A stretch of 64,000 bases of DNA. It comes from Candidatus Borrarchaeum weybense. Lineage in GTDB: Archaea; Asgardarchaeota; Sifarchaeia; Borrarchaeales; Borrarchaeaceae. The DNA lies in assembly GCA_019057385.1 (NCBI GenBank), contig JAHQJS010000007.1:310001-374000 (forward strand), read 5' to 3'. Below the pieces are notes generated by a model. It ran no database searches and was not told the origin of the DNA. It worked only from the letters and a program-made list of their open reading frames with translations. The number at the start of each line of letters is the position of its first letter. The stretch's first letter is position 1. Below are positions 34,795 through 43,796 of the stretch, piece after piece. The translations under genes and the position numbers were made by a program.

Positions 34795-37700
34795 ATGATT
34801 CACAGAATAAAAATTGGCTCCAAACTAGACGAAAAAGACGTTTTAGGAGAAAGTATAAAGAAAGAAATTGAAAGGTTCTTTCATTTAAAAATTGATTCTA
34901 TTTTAACCCGAAAGGTCTATTCAATAGATGCTAGCTTATCTGAGAAAGAATTGAATTTAATAAAACGAGATCTTCTTATAGATGCGATAACAGAATATTT
35001 ATGCGAAGAAGATATTTTTGATTGGTTAATTGAAGTAGGATATAAACCAGGAGTAACCGATAATGTTGCCAATACTTCAAAAAACATAGCAATCCCTGCG
35101 ATACTAAATAGACAACTCAAAGACGATGAACATGTTTGGACATCTACCCAATATCTAATTAATAGTAAAGAACTATCAGAGAACGATGTTAAAATTATCG
35201 GAACGAAACTCCTCGCGAACCCGATTATAGAAGACATAAAAATAGCAAGTTATGACGAAATAAAAAAGAAGAGCATTGAGTTTACAATTCCTAAAATTGA
35301 AGGAAAACAAGATATTAACATAAATGCATATAATTTAAATGTTAGTGACGAAAAACTCATTCAAATCAGTAATAAAGGCGTTCTTGCTTTAAGTTTAGAA
35401 GAAATGAAGACCATAAAAGATTACTTTAATAATGAAAATGTAATCACGGAAAGAAAAAAGATAGGAATGGATGAAGTATTTTATGGCAAACCTACGGATG
35501 CTGAATTGGAATGCTTGGCTCAAACATGGTCCGAACACTGCAAGCATAAAATATTCAACGCAATTATTCGATATAGTGACCTAGAAACTGGGACAACTGA
35601 AACCATCAATAGTCTCTTTGACACCTATATAAAGAACCCAAGTAATACAATTGGCGATAAATGGGGATGGGTAGCGTCTTCCTTTCATGATAATGCAGGT
35701 GCGGTTAAGTTTAATAACAGATTGTTGGTCGTAGATAAAATTGAAACACATAATTCCCCTTCAGCATTAGAACCTTATGGTGGCGCTATTACAGGAATAG
35801 TTGGAGTAAATAGAGACCCGCTAGGAACTGGAAAAGGCGCTAAATTAATGTTTAATGTATTCGGCTACTGTTTTGGAAGTCCATACACTGAAAAAGTGCC
35901 AGCAGGCGTCTTACATCCAAAAAGAATCAGAGATGGTGTCCATAAAGGGGTAATCGACGGTGGAAATCAAAGTGGCATTCCTTTAGTAAGTGGCTGGGAG
36001 TTTTTTGATAAGAGATACATGTTTAGACCAATCGTCTATTGTGGTACAATTGGTATCATGCCAGTTGAGATCAATGGTGAAGCGTCCCATCTGAAGAAAG
36101 CCGATCATGGTGATTTGATAATTATGGTTGGAGGGCGAGTAGGAAAGGATGGAATACATGGTGCGACATTTTCTTCAGCAGAACTTGATAAAGAATCTCC
36201 TGTTCAAGCTGTTCAAATCGGTGACCCAATTACACAGAAAAAAATGAGTGATTTCATATTAGAAGCCCGAGATTTAGGATTATACAAATGCATAACAGAT
36301 AACGGTGCGGGTGGTTTATCTTCTTCTATTGGGGAGATGGCTAGATATTGTAACGGATGTAAATTTGACTTAGAGAAGGTTCCATTGAAATATCAAGGGT
36401 TAGACCCTTGGGAAATACTAGTATCAGAATCACAAGAAAGAATGACATTAGCAGTTGAACCTGATAAAATCGAGCAATTTCTGGAACTAACTAAAAAAAG
36501 AAGTGTAGAATCTACAGTTCTTGGATTTTTTGAAAATTCTGGAAAATTTCATGTAACTTTTGGGAATAAGACAGTTGCTTATCTTGATATGAAATTTTTA
36601 CATGACGGTTTACCAAAAATGGAACTAGAAGCACTATGGAAAAGACCAATATTTGAAGAGCCTGAGTTTGAACAACCTCCTAATTTGAACGAGACGTTAG
36701 AAGAGATGTTGAAACGTTTGAACATATGTTCTAAGGAAGAAAAAATTAGACAATATGATCATGAAGTTAAGGGACTTAGCGTTATCAAGTTATTAGTGGG
36801 GGAGCAATGTGATGTACCCAGTGACGCAACAGTCTCCTTTCTTGAATATGGTAGTATGGAGGGCCTAGCAGTAGCTGAAGGGAAGAACCCCCATTATTCT
36901 GAGCTTGATACGTATCATATGACTGCATCAATTATAGATGAGGCAGTTAGAAGAATTATCGCGGTTGGGGGAAAATTACCTAGCAAAGATACTGTGTTTT
37001 ATGGTTTAGATAATTTCTGTTGGAATATCTCCACTCTAAATTCTGAGGACGGTATATATAAACTCGCTCAATTAGTTCGGGCAAATCAATCCTTAGCTGA
37101 TTTTTGTAAAGCGTTTAAAATTCCTTGTATTTCTGGAAAAGATAGCATGAAAAACGTTTGGAAACTAAGGGAGATAGATAATGGAACAGAAGTAGAAAGA
37201 ATAATTTCGATTCCACCTACACTAATGTTCTCTGCAAGAGCCAAAATAAATGACATTAGCAAAACTGTAACAATGGATGTAAAGAAACCAGATGATTTAG
37301 TGTATGTTGTGGGTTTAACTCTTGATGAGTTAGGTGGCTCTGAATATTATTCTTACATGGGCGAAAAACTTCGAGGTAAAAGATACTTAGGAAATAATGT
37401 TCCTAAAGTTGACGCTATACGTGCAAAAAAGATCTATCAAAGTATTAGTGATGCAACTGAACTAGAGCTTCTAAATTCTGTACATACTCCAACGATAGGA
37501 GGTTTGGGTATAGCACTAGCAAAAACCGCTTTTGCAGGTGGCTATGGAATGGACATCGAATTAACGAAAGTTCCTTATGAAGGGAAGATAAGAGATGATT
37601 TCATATTATATTCACAATCGAATAGTAGATTCATCATAACTGTTTCAACTGAAAAAAAGGAACAATTTGAAAGAATAATGGGAGATAATATTTATTCACA

Positions 37701-37818
37701 GATAGGAATTGTTACTCAAGATAAAAGATTGAAGGTTAAAGGATTAAATGGAAAGTATGTAATCGATTCAGATTTAGACAATTTAAAGAAAGCATGGAAA
37801 AGCACTTTAGGTCGTTAA
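34795..37818 (+). CDS. purL: FGAM synthase with N-terminal PurS-like region (PurS-PurL fusion)
   Basis: 1007 residues. Residues 1-~190 look like two PurS-type alpha/beta units (KIGSKLDEKDVLGESIKKEI... and DDEHVWTSTQYLINSKELSE...). The PurL core follows: LAQTWSEHCKHKIFNA near residue 245, NSPSALEPYGGAITGIVGVNRDPLGTGKGAKL, ITDNGAGGLSSSIGEMA, and a second AIRS-like half (CISGKDSMKN, TIGGLGIALAKTAFAGGYGM). Small PurL is about 720 residues with separate PurS, whereas here both appear fused. It converts FGAR to FGAM with ammonia from PurQ, encoded directly downstream. Confidence 0.92.
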   Translation: MIHRIKIGSKLDEKDVLGESIKKEIERFFHLKIDSILTRKVYSIDASLSEKELNLIKRDLLIDAITEYLCEEDIFDWLIEVGYKPGVTDNVANTSKNIAIPAILNRQLKDDEHVWTSTQYLINSKELSENDVKIIGTKLLANPIIEDIKIASYDEIKKKSIEFTIPKIEGKQDININAYNLNVSDEKLIQISNKGVLALSLEEMKTIKDYFNNENVITERKKIGMDEVFYGKPTDAELECLAQTWSEHCKHKIFNAIIRYSDLETGTTETINSLFDTYIKNPSNTIGDKWGWVASSFHDNAGAVKFNNRLLVVDKIETHNSPSALEPYGGAITGIVGVNRDPLGTGKGAKLMFNVFGYCFGSPYTEKVPAGVLHPKRIRDGVHKGVIDGGNQSGIPLVSGWEFFDKRYMFRPIVYCGTIGIMPVEINGEASHLKKADHGDLIIMVGGRVGKDGIHGATFSSAELDKESPVQAVQIGDPITQKKMSDFILEARDLGLYKCITDNGAGGLSSSIGEMARYCNGCKFDLEKVPLKYQGLDPWEILVSESQERMTLAVEPDKIEQFLELTKKRSVESTVLGFFENSGKFHVTFGNKTVAYLDMKFLHDGLPKMELEALWKRPIFEEPEFEQPPNLNETLEEMLKRLNICSKEEKIRQYDHEVKGLSVIKLLVGEQCDVPSDATVSFLEYGSMEGLAVAEGKNPHYSELDTYHMTASIIDEAVRRIIAVGGKLPSKDTVFYGLDNFCWNISTLNSEDGIYKLAQLVRANQSLADFCKAFKIPCISGKDSMKNVWKLREIDNGTEVERIISIPPTLMFSARAKINDISKTVTMDVKKPDDLVYVVGLTLDELGGSEYYSYMGEKLRGKRYLGNNVPKVDAIRAKKIYQSISDATELELLNSVHTPTIGGLGIALAKTAFAGGYGMDIELTKVPYEGKIRDDFILYSQSNSRFIITVSTEKKEQFERIMGDNIYSQIGIVTQDKRLKVKGLNGKYVIDSDLDNLKKAWKSTLGR

Positions 37819-37819
37819 A

Positions 37820-38623
37820 ATGAAACCAAGAGTTTTAGTTCCAGTTGGATATGGATTAAACTGTGAAGAAGAAACAGTTTACATATACAGATTACTGGGT
37901 GCAGAAGTAGATAAAGTTCACATCAACGACTTAATAAATAAACCGAAAATGCTAAGAGAATATCATGTAATTGATCTTATCGGTGGTTTTGTAGATGGAG
38001 ATCATATTACTGCTGGAATAATACACGCAAATAGATTAAGATATAATCTAGAAGAGGAACTTCAAGAGTTCATTCAATCAGGTAAACTTTTAATTGGGGT
38101 ATGTAACGGCTTTCAGACGTTGGTAAAAGCCGGACTCTTACCCGGATTTGATGATGATTATAAAACTCAAAGAGTTACGCTAATTTACAATGATTCCGGA
38201 AAATTTGAAGACAGATGGGTTCATCTTAGTGTAAATAAAGATTCAAATTGCATTTGGACAGAAGGTATAGAAAACCTCTACCTTCCAGTTCGACATGGTG
38301 AAGGAAAGATCAGAACCGATCCATCTGTTTTAGATGAATTAAATAGGGGTGACCAAATAGTCTTATTTTATACGGATCCAATTGATGGAAAACCAACTAT
38401 GGAATATCCCTATAATCCAAATGGCTCTAATATGGCTATTGCTGGGATTTGTGATCCAACAGGAAGAATTTTTGGGTTAATGCCACATAGAGAAGCATTT
38501 TGGTCACCTTATAATCATCCTAAATGGCATAGATTGAAACTTGACGGGAAATTACCTAGCGAAGGACCAGGTATACAAATATCAAGAAATGGAATTGAAT
38601 ACGTAAGAGAGCATTTAATTTAG
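37820..38623 (+). CDS. purQ: FGAM synthase glutaminase subunit
   Basis: 267 residues. This is a class I glutaminase with nucleophile elbow GVCNGFQTL (near residue 97) and C-terminal LMPHREAFWSPYNHP. The conserved His-x-Glu of the triad is in PHREAF. It supplies ammonia to the PurSL fusion, and its ATG follows the purL stop by one nucleotide. Its stop is followed by TTAGATGGGG and then by element C, which separates it from purM. Confidence 0.93.
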   Translation: MKPRVLVPVGYGLNCEEETVYIYRLLGAEVDKVHINDLINKPKMLREYHVIDLIGGFVDGDHITAGIIHANRLRYNLEEELQEFIQSGKLLIGVCNGFQTLVKAGLLPGFDDDYKTQRVTLIYNDSGKFEDRWVHLSVNKDSNCIWTEGIENLYLPVRHGEGKIRTDPSVLDELNRGDQIVLFYTDPIDGKPTMEYPYNPNGSNMAIAGICDPTGRIFGLMPHREAFWSPYNHPKWHRLKLDGKLPSEGPGIQISRNGIEYVREHLI

Positions 38624-38633
38624 TTAGATGGGG

Positions 38634-39009
38634 TCAATCACCCCCTACCAAGTAAGGGGGCTTGTTTCGTGAGGAACAAGAGTAATTGGTTGATTAGCCT
38701 AAGAGAGGTCATATAGTTTATGACGATATCTACGTTATCAGGAGAGTTAAAGAACGCACCAAGGGATGCTTCTCTAGTCCCTTGCTCTGTAAACGGTGGT
38801 TTAAACAGAGAGGAAACTCTCAGTGATCATCGTATAGTACTGACTGATAACCTTGGCGAAGAGAATCTACTCCCTTGGTGTTGGGAGCGGCGGGACTTGC
38901 GAGTACCCGTCATTAAAACACACCTATGGATACCTACCCCTGTGCTCGCAGAAAGGGTAGAGTGTACAATCCATTCCCCCAACAAGCTGGGGGGTCTTCT
39001 TGGACGGAA
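38634..39009 (-). mobile_element. Element C: tnpB-less IS200/IS605-like element between purQ and purM
   Basis: A 376-bp minus-strand element. The left-end hairpin is at 38972-39003 (GAAGACCCCCCAGCTTGTTGGGGGAATGGATTG), nearly identical to that of element D. The right-end hairpin is at 38634-38667 (CAAGCCCCCTTACTTGGTAGGGGG then TGATTGA). The left flank is TATTAC, as for element B. The interior is GC-rich with further stems and no gene. Removal joins TAGTTAGATGGGG to GTAATAAAA-ATG, placing a GGGGG Shine-Dalgarno site before purM. Confidence 0.7.
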
Positions 39010-39018
39010 GTAATAAAA

Positions 39019-40134
39019 ATGCGATATTCAGACGTAGTGGATTACGATATTTTAGATCCAGTTAAAAGGAAAGCTTTAGAATTATTTCAATCAACATTTG
39101 GAACAATTGAAGATAGATTACGAATAAGAGTCGCCCCCGTTGGTGAAACCGCAGCTGTATTGGATTTTCTTGATTATGATTTTATGTTAGCGTTTAATGT
39201 TGAGGGACTTGGAACAAAAAATGTGATTGCAGATAGAATATATCAAGAATTAACTGATAAAAAAGAAATTGCTAAAAAAATGAAGGCTAAAGAAGCCTAC
39301 CGGTTTATTGGTCAAGATACTGTAGCTATGTCCCTTATAGATTTATTAGCAGTAGGTGCAGACCCAATTGCTTATGGAGATTTGATAACAGCAGGAGATT
39401 CTGATTGGTTCCAAGATCTTGAAAGGGTAGATGAGTTACTATATGGTTTTAAAGTTGCTGCAGAATTAGCAGGTTGTGCTATACCCTGCGGTGAAACCCC
39501 TACTTTACAAAATGTAGTGTATCCAGAAACCTTAGATTTAGCTGGTGCCTCTGTTGGTATCATTAAACCAAAAAGTCGTTTTATGTATGGCCAAAAGATA
39601 AAAAGTGGAGATTGTATCTATGGCCTTCCCAGCGATGGAATATGCTCAAACGGGGTTTCAAAAGCAAGAAAAATTGCTGAGAAATTACCTGAAGGATATT
39701 TCACAAAATTACCTAATGGTAGAGAATTGGGTCAGGAATTACTAACGCCTACACCTATTTATGTAAGACCAGTAATTGAAATGCTTGATCAAGGAGTAGA
39801 CTTACATTATATTGCGCCAATAACTGGACATGGATGGAAAAAAATTGCAAGAGCGCGATTTCCATTCACATATGTCATTGAAAGTGTACCCGAACCACCT
39901 TTATTATTTCAAGCTCTAGTTGAATTTGGGAAAGAATACGGCTTCAATGTTTCTGACGAAGAAAACTATCAAGTATGGAATATGGGAGTTTTTTTGGTAT
40001 TGATAGCACCCACAGAAGCAGAAGAAACAATAAAACAAATTGCAGAAAAATATAAAAGTGAAATATACAAACTAGGTTTTGTAGATGAAGGAGAAAAGCG
40101 GATTTTGATTAAACCTAAAAATATAGTATATTAA
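39019..40134 (+). CDS. purM: AIR synthetase (phosphoribosylformylglycinamidine cyclo-ligase)
   Basis: About 371 residues. The AIRS fold is visible through AFNVEGLGTKNVIAD, the GQDTVAMSLIDLLAVGADPIAYGDLITAG segment, AGCAIPCGETPTLQ, and YGLPSDGICSNGVSKARKI followed by ITGHGWKKIARA. It closes FGAM to AIR. The sequence is of the diverged archaeal type rather than the bacterial one. The ATG at 39019 begins the conserved part; longer frames upstream run through element C and are artefacts. GGACGGAAG in the element's end lies where the ribosome site should be. Confidence 0.9.
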   Translation: MRYSDVVDYDILDPVKRKALELFQSTFGTIEDRLRIRVAPVGETAAVLDFLDYDFMLAFNVEGLGTKNVIADRIYQELTDKKEIAKKMKAKEAYRFIGQDTVAMSLIDLLAVGADPIAYGDLITAGDSDWFQDLERVDELLYGFKVAAELAGCAIPCGETPTLQNVVYPETLDLAGASVGIIKPKSRFMYGQKIKSGDCIYGLPSDGICSNGVSKARKIAEKLPEGYFTKLPNGRELGQELLTPTPIYVRPVIEMLDQGVDLHYIAPITGHGWKKIARARFPFTYVIESVPEPPLLFQALVEFGKEYGFNVSDEENYQVWNMGVFLVLIAPTEAEETIKQIAEKYKSEIYKLGFVDEGEKRILIKPKNIVY

Positions 40135-40253
40135 GAGCAAGATTGATGAATACTTCAATTTAGGAATTGATAAACTATTGTATATCAAGACAATAGAGAT
40201 TTTGCTAATATATTTTCTTTGAAAACAAATAGAGAAAACAGGAGCTATGTTTT

Positions 40254-41441
40254 ATGCGAAATAGAAAGATCCTAATGATTCCAGGCCCTTCTGAGGCTCA
40301 TCCTGATGTTTTAAATGTATTATCACAACCAGTTATGCCCCATTATGGAAATGAATGGGGGGACATATATGAAGATACTTGCCAACAACTCAAAAAAATC
40401 TTCAACACAAAACAATCAGTTATTATTCTTGCTGGACCTGGAGGCTTAGGTTTAGAACTGTCTGTTGCAAACTTAATTGAACCAGGCGATAAAGCAATTG
40501 TTGTCCATAATGGGTTTTTTGGAGAACTATATGGACGAGTAGTTGAATTATACGAAAGTATGCCTGTTGTCACAACAAGAAATTATGGAGAGGCCGCTGA
40601 TGTTAATTCAATAAAGGAAAAGTGTGAGCAAGAAGATATTAAAGCAATTTTCCTGGTTCATAATGAAACATCAACAGCTGTAGCAAATCCAGTGAAAGAA
40701 ATAGGTGAGATAGCAAAAAAGAATGGTATATTGTATGCTGTTGATGCAATTTCATCTTTTGGAGGAATGGAGCTTCGATGTGACGATTGGAACATTGATG
40801 TATGCGTAGGCTATGCAAGTAAAGCGCTAGGCAGCATTATGGGCGTTACTCCAGTGATGCTCAGTGAAAAAACATGGGAAGTAGCTAAAAACAGAAAACA
40901 GCCCATTAGAGGTAGATATTTGAATCTCAATGTATGGGAGGAATACATAGAAGAATTGACAGAAATAGGGCATCCATTTCCTGCATCAGTGCCAACTTCA
41001 GTAGTACTGGCACTAAGAAAAGCAATTGAATTAGCGCTAGAAGAAGGACTTGAGAATAGATATAAGAGGCACGCAATTTCAGCTAAAGCCGTTCGCGCAG
41101 GAATTCGAGCACTTGGTTTACAATGTCTGCCAAAAGAAGAAATCGCTTCTGACACGGTTACAGCCTTCAGATTACCAGATGAATTAAATGAAGACGAGGT
41201 TAGAAGAATCATTAACGGGAAGTATAATATCATGGTTTCTCTCATGAAAAATCTAATTGGTCTTAATGGCATTAGAATTGGACATATGGGTGTGACTGCC
41301 TCACAGTTTTATGTGATACCTACTCTAGCCGCTTTAGAACAAACTCTCTCTTCACTTGGTTTTAAAACAAAACCTGGGTCTGCAGTTATAGCAGCAATGG
41401 AAGTATATGGACAACACAACGCAATACAACAAGCAAAATGA
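40254..41441 (+). CDS. Alanine/serine-glyoxylate aminotransferase family (class V PLP)
   Basis: 395 residues. It shows the class V PLP signature: MIPGPSEAHPDVL at the N-terminus, GPGGLGLELSVANL, NETSTAVANPVKEI, YAVDAISSFGGMELR, and the PLP lysine in VGYASKALGSI near residue 190. Family members make glycine from glyoxylate, with alanine or serine as donor; phosphoserine-type activity is less likely. Placed 119 nt after purM, it may supply glycine for PurD (inference). The ATG is preceded by AGGAG at 9 nt. Confidence 0.88.
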   Translation: MRNRKILMIPGPSEAHPDVLNVLSQPVMPHYGNEWGDIYEDTCQQLKKIFNTKQSVIILAGPGGLGLELSVANLIEPGDKAIVVHNGFFGELYGRVVELYESMPVVTTRNYGEAADVNSIKEKCEQEDIKAIFLVHNETSTAVANPVKEIGEIAKKNGILYAVDAISSFGGMELRCDDWNIDVCVGYASKALGSIMGVTPVMLSEKTWEVAKNRKQPIRGRYLNLNVWEEYIEELTEIGHPFPASVPTSVVLALRKAIELALEEGLENRYKRHAISAKAVRAGIRALGLQCLPKEEIASDTVTAFRLPDELNEDEVRRIINGKYNIMVSLMKNLIGLNGIRIGHMGVTASQFYVIPTLAALEQTLSSLGFKTKPGSAVIAAMEVYGQHNAIQQAK

Positions 41442-41558
41442 AAAAAATAAGGACATAGAAGTCTAGGTTACCGTGAAGTCGTGATAGTAAGTTATTTGTC
41501 TATTATCTGTTGGATTCATTCCTGTTATTTATAAACTCTGAAGATCTGTTTAATGTAC

Positions 41559-42047
41559 TCAACTGAGTTCAAAATCTATTTGACAAATTTCTGCTGGGCG
41601 TAAAGCGATGCGCTTAACTTGAGGGCTCTTACCAGTCACTAAATTGATTGCACCTCGTAGTATTCCTCCTACTGGACAGGCAGTATGCCCCTCAAGGTCA
41701 TAACCACCAACTCGTCGTGGACAAATAAGACATTGCTGAACTGCAATATGAGCGGAGTTATTGTCAAAGGAAATTTCGAGATCCTCTGCAATTCGTACCT
41801 CGTCAAGGACACTTTCAATGACTTCACTCTTAGAAGAATTGGTATTAATTTTCTTTTGATTTAACAATTCTTTGGCAACTTCTTGCCCCATCCAAGTTGC
41901 TAACACATCCATGGAACCCTGTGGGCCAAAATCAGGACTTAAAATATGAGTTCTTGACTTGACGAGTCCGACTCCTAAGCCTATAACCATCCGATTTAAG
42001 AAATTCCTGCTGTAATCCTTCCTTCGAAAGAACCTAAATAAATCCAT
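41559..42047 (-). CDS. Cysteine-containing small protein, unknown, paired with longin/roadblock gene
   Basis: 162 residues with a basic N-terminus (RFFRRKDYSRNF), an internal GxGxGLVK-like helix, and a C-terminal cysteine region (QQCLICPRRVGGYDLEGHTACPVGG) that could bind a metal or an iron-sulfur cluster. I do not recognise the family; V4R-like proteins have similarly placed cysteines. A clear Shine-Dalgarno site (AAGGAGAG) precedes the ATG. It lies 16 nt after the longin/roadblock-like gene on the same strand, so the two are likely co-expressed. Confidence 0.65.
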   Translation of the reverse strand: MDLFRFFRRKDYSRNFLNRMVIGLGVGLVKSRTHILSPDFGPQGSMDVLATWMGQEVAKELLNQKKINTNSSKSEVIESVLDEVRIAEDLEISFDNNSAHIAVQQCLICPRRVGGYDLEGHTACPVGGILRGAINLVTGKSPQVKRIALRPAEICQIDFELS

Positions 42048-42062
42048 GAAATAATACTCTCC

Positions 42063-42722
42063 TTAAAGTTTTTTAATTAATCCGTCATTTACATAACGTT
42101 CGCAAATTGATTGTAGTTGTGGAATGTCAATTCGTTCTCCAAGCATTTCTTCAAAGGTAGCTATCCGTTGTCTTAGATGACGCAATGAAAGTGTTCCAGC
42201 ATCACAAAGTACTCGGAGAATTGTTTTGTCTAATATGAAAGAGGTTTTTTCCCTTTCTTTAACTTCATCATAAGTATAAAGGGCTTGATAGTGAGGTTCT
42301 CCACTCTGGAGCACTATTTTACGTGCCCTTGCATTCCATTCTTGTAATAGTTCATGTCCTATTTGCTGGTAATTTTCATTTAAACTTCTAGAAGTTACAA
42401 GTCCACTAGAATGTTTTTCTAGGCAAACAATCGCAAATTTCTCACTCATTTCGTTGAGGCATGACTCTGCAATTTCATGAGGGACACTCATAGTGGTAAC
42501 AAGCACGAATGTGCGACTTTTATTTGTATCGCGGAGAAGATAGAGTTGTTTTTCACGAAATTCAAGTCGTGATAATATATTGCCTTGCCAATAAGTCGAA
42601 CTGACTTCATCTATTGCCGACATGATTCCAGCGGCCATAGTATCATTCCACATAGCATCAGGAGATCTTGCTTGACAAAGGGGCACTCCAGTCTCATCTA
42701 GGACTAAAAAAACGTCAATCAG
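42063..42722 (-). CDS. Longin/roadblock-like domain protein with winged-helix-like tail, non-canonical start
   Basis: About 220 residues. The N-terminal segment LIDVFLVLDETGVPLCQARSPD, MWNDTMAAGIMSAIDEV and FVLVTT follow the strand-turn-strand-helix order of longin/roadblock regulators of small GTPases. The C-terminal DKTILRVLCDAGTLSLRHLRQRI...YVNDGLIKKL looks winged-helix-like. The frame is closed by TAA at 42743, and the only canonical start, GTG 42686, would cut off the first strand. A strong GAGGAGGT sits 8 nt before CTG 42722 (ATT 42719 is the neighbour), so a non-AUG start is inferred. Confidence 0.65.
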   Translation of the reverse strand: MIDVFLVLDETGVPLCQARSPDAMWNDTMAAGIMSAIDEVSSTYWQGNILSRLEFREKQLYLLRDTNKSRTFVLVTTMSVPHEIAESCLNEMSEKFAIVCLEKHSSGLVTSRSLNENYQQIGHELLQEWNARARKIVLQSGEPHYQALYTYDEVKEREKTSFILDKTILRVLCDAGTLSLRHLRQRIATFEEMLGERIDIPQLQSICERYVNDGLIKKL

Positions 42723-42743
42723 ATCTATAACCTCCTCTAGTTA

Positions 42744-43076
42744 CCGCACCCAAAGGTAAGATAAAAATCTTCTGGTAAATTGCTTCTCATTTCAAACCTA
42801 ATTTGTGCTAAGATAACTCTAGGAAAACGTTTTAAGGTAGTAAGGCATTTTCCTCTTCATTCGTTACTTAGTTAAGACAATACTAATATTCCAGGTATTT
42901 TCAATATCTAAGATACAATAGACAATTGAGTTTTTTATTCTACAAATTTATGTCGGAGTAAGTGAATTATTGAAAGAACAAAAACCAAAAATCATTGATA
43001 TTAATCGCAAAATTTTTTGAATAGTCTACTTAAATACCATGAAGTTAAAGTAATACAAAATTTCAGTTTTTCCAAT
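42744..43076. other. Intergenic region, no gene seen
   Basis: About 330 nt with TATA-like stretches (ACTTAAATACC near 43028) and no supported gene. Confidence 0.5.
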
Positions 43077-43796
43077 TCATATATCAGAAAAATCTCGAAG
43101 TGTCAATAAGACTTCTAGTGAACGAAACATATCTTCAGAAACGCCAAATCTTAATAAATCTCTCCATATTCTAACCATTTTGAAACCCAATTTTTTTGAT
43201 GATTCGAAAGCATCATGTTCATCATTTTCCCTAAACTGCCACCTAATTTGATTAAAAAGTGTTTGATAGGCTTTTTTAAGTTCTCTGGTTTTAATTTTTT
43301 GTGCGTCTTTCGTTTCTAAATCACAAATAATCTTATCGCTCGTTTTATCAGAGATTAATTTAAAATTGTTATATATATTAGTTTGTGGTTTTAACTTATT
43401 TAGAATTTCTTCTAAAATTGAGCTAACTTGTTTCATTGTTGCCAGTTTTATACTTTTAAAATAGAAAATATACTCATTAATTAGCCACTCATAGAACATT
43501 TTAATGTCTTGCTTGAGTTCTATTTCATCTTTTAAGTCTGGTAAAGCACTTGATTTTAGATTTTCTAATGAGAGATCAGTATGAAATAATTTTGAACCCT
43601 CTGTTCCCCTGTGTGCAAGATCTGCGTCGAAATAACTAAGTACAGCATGAATTTCTTCATTTTCTTTGCATTTGTGAAGAAATATACCAGAATACAGTCC
43701 TCCTCCCCTGGGATGTAATTGTTCTTTCTTAATAGGATGTTTGATTGTAGTTTTACATATTTCACAATACTCTGAAAAAATCTTTTGTTTAGACAT
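43077..43796 (-). CDS. Zinc-ribbon protein coupled to small GTPase, unknown
   Basis: 239 residues. The N-terminal EYCEICKTTIKHP with a later HKC could bind zinc (two of the Cys pairs are incomplete). The part HPRGGGLYSGIFLHKCKENEEIHAVLSYFDADLAHRG looks like a small beta domain. The rest is helical (about 90-239) with KIKTRELKKAYQTLFNQIRWQFRE. I recognise no family. Its ATG overlaps the GTPase stop as TAATG, so the two are translationally coupled. The protein is probably an effector or regulator of that GTPase. Confidence 0.6.
   Translation of the reverse strand: MSKQKIFSEYCEICKTTIKHPIKKEQLHPRGGGLYSGIFLHKCKENEEIHAVLSYFDADLAHRGTEGSKLFHTDLSLENLKSSALPDLKDEIELKQDIKMFYEWLINEYIFYFKSIKLATMKQVSSILEEILNKLKPQTNIYNNFKLISDKTSDKIICDLETKDAQKIKTRELKKAYQTLFNQIRWQFRENDEHDAFESSKKLGFKMVRIWRDLLRFGVSEDMFRSLEVLLTLRDFSDI

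Noticed and set aside
38720..39018. ORFs running into purM through element C
   Set aside because: Frames created by the element; the conserved protein starts at 39019.
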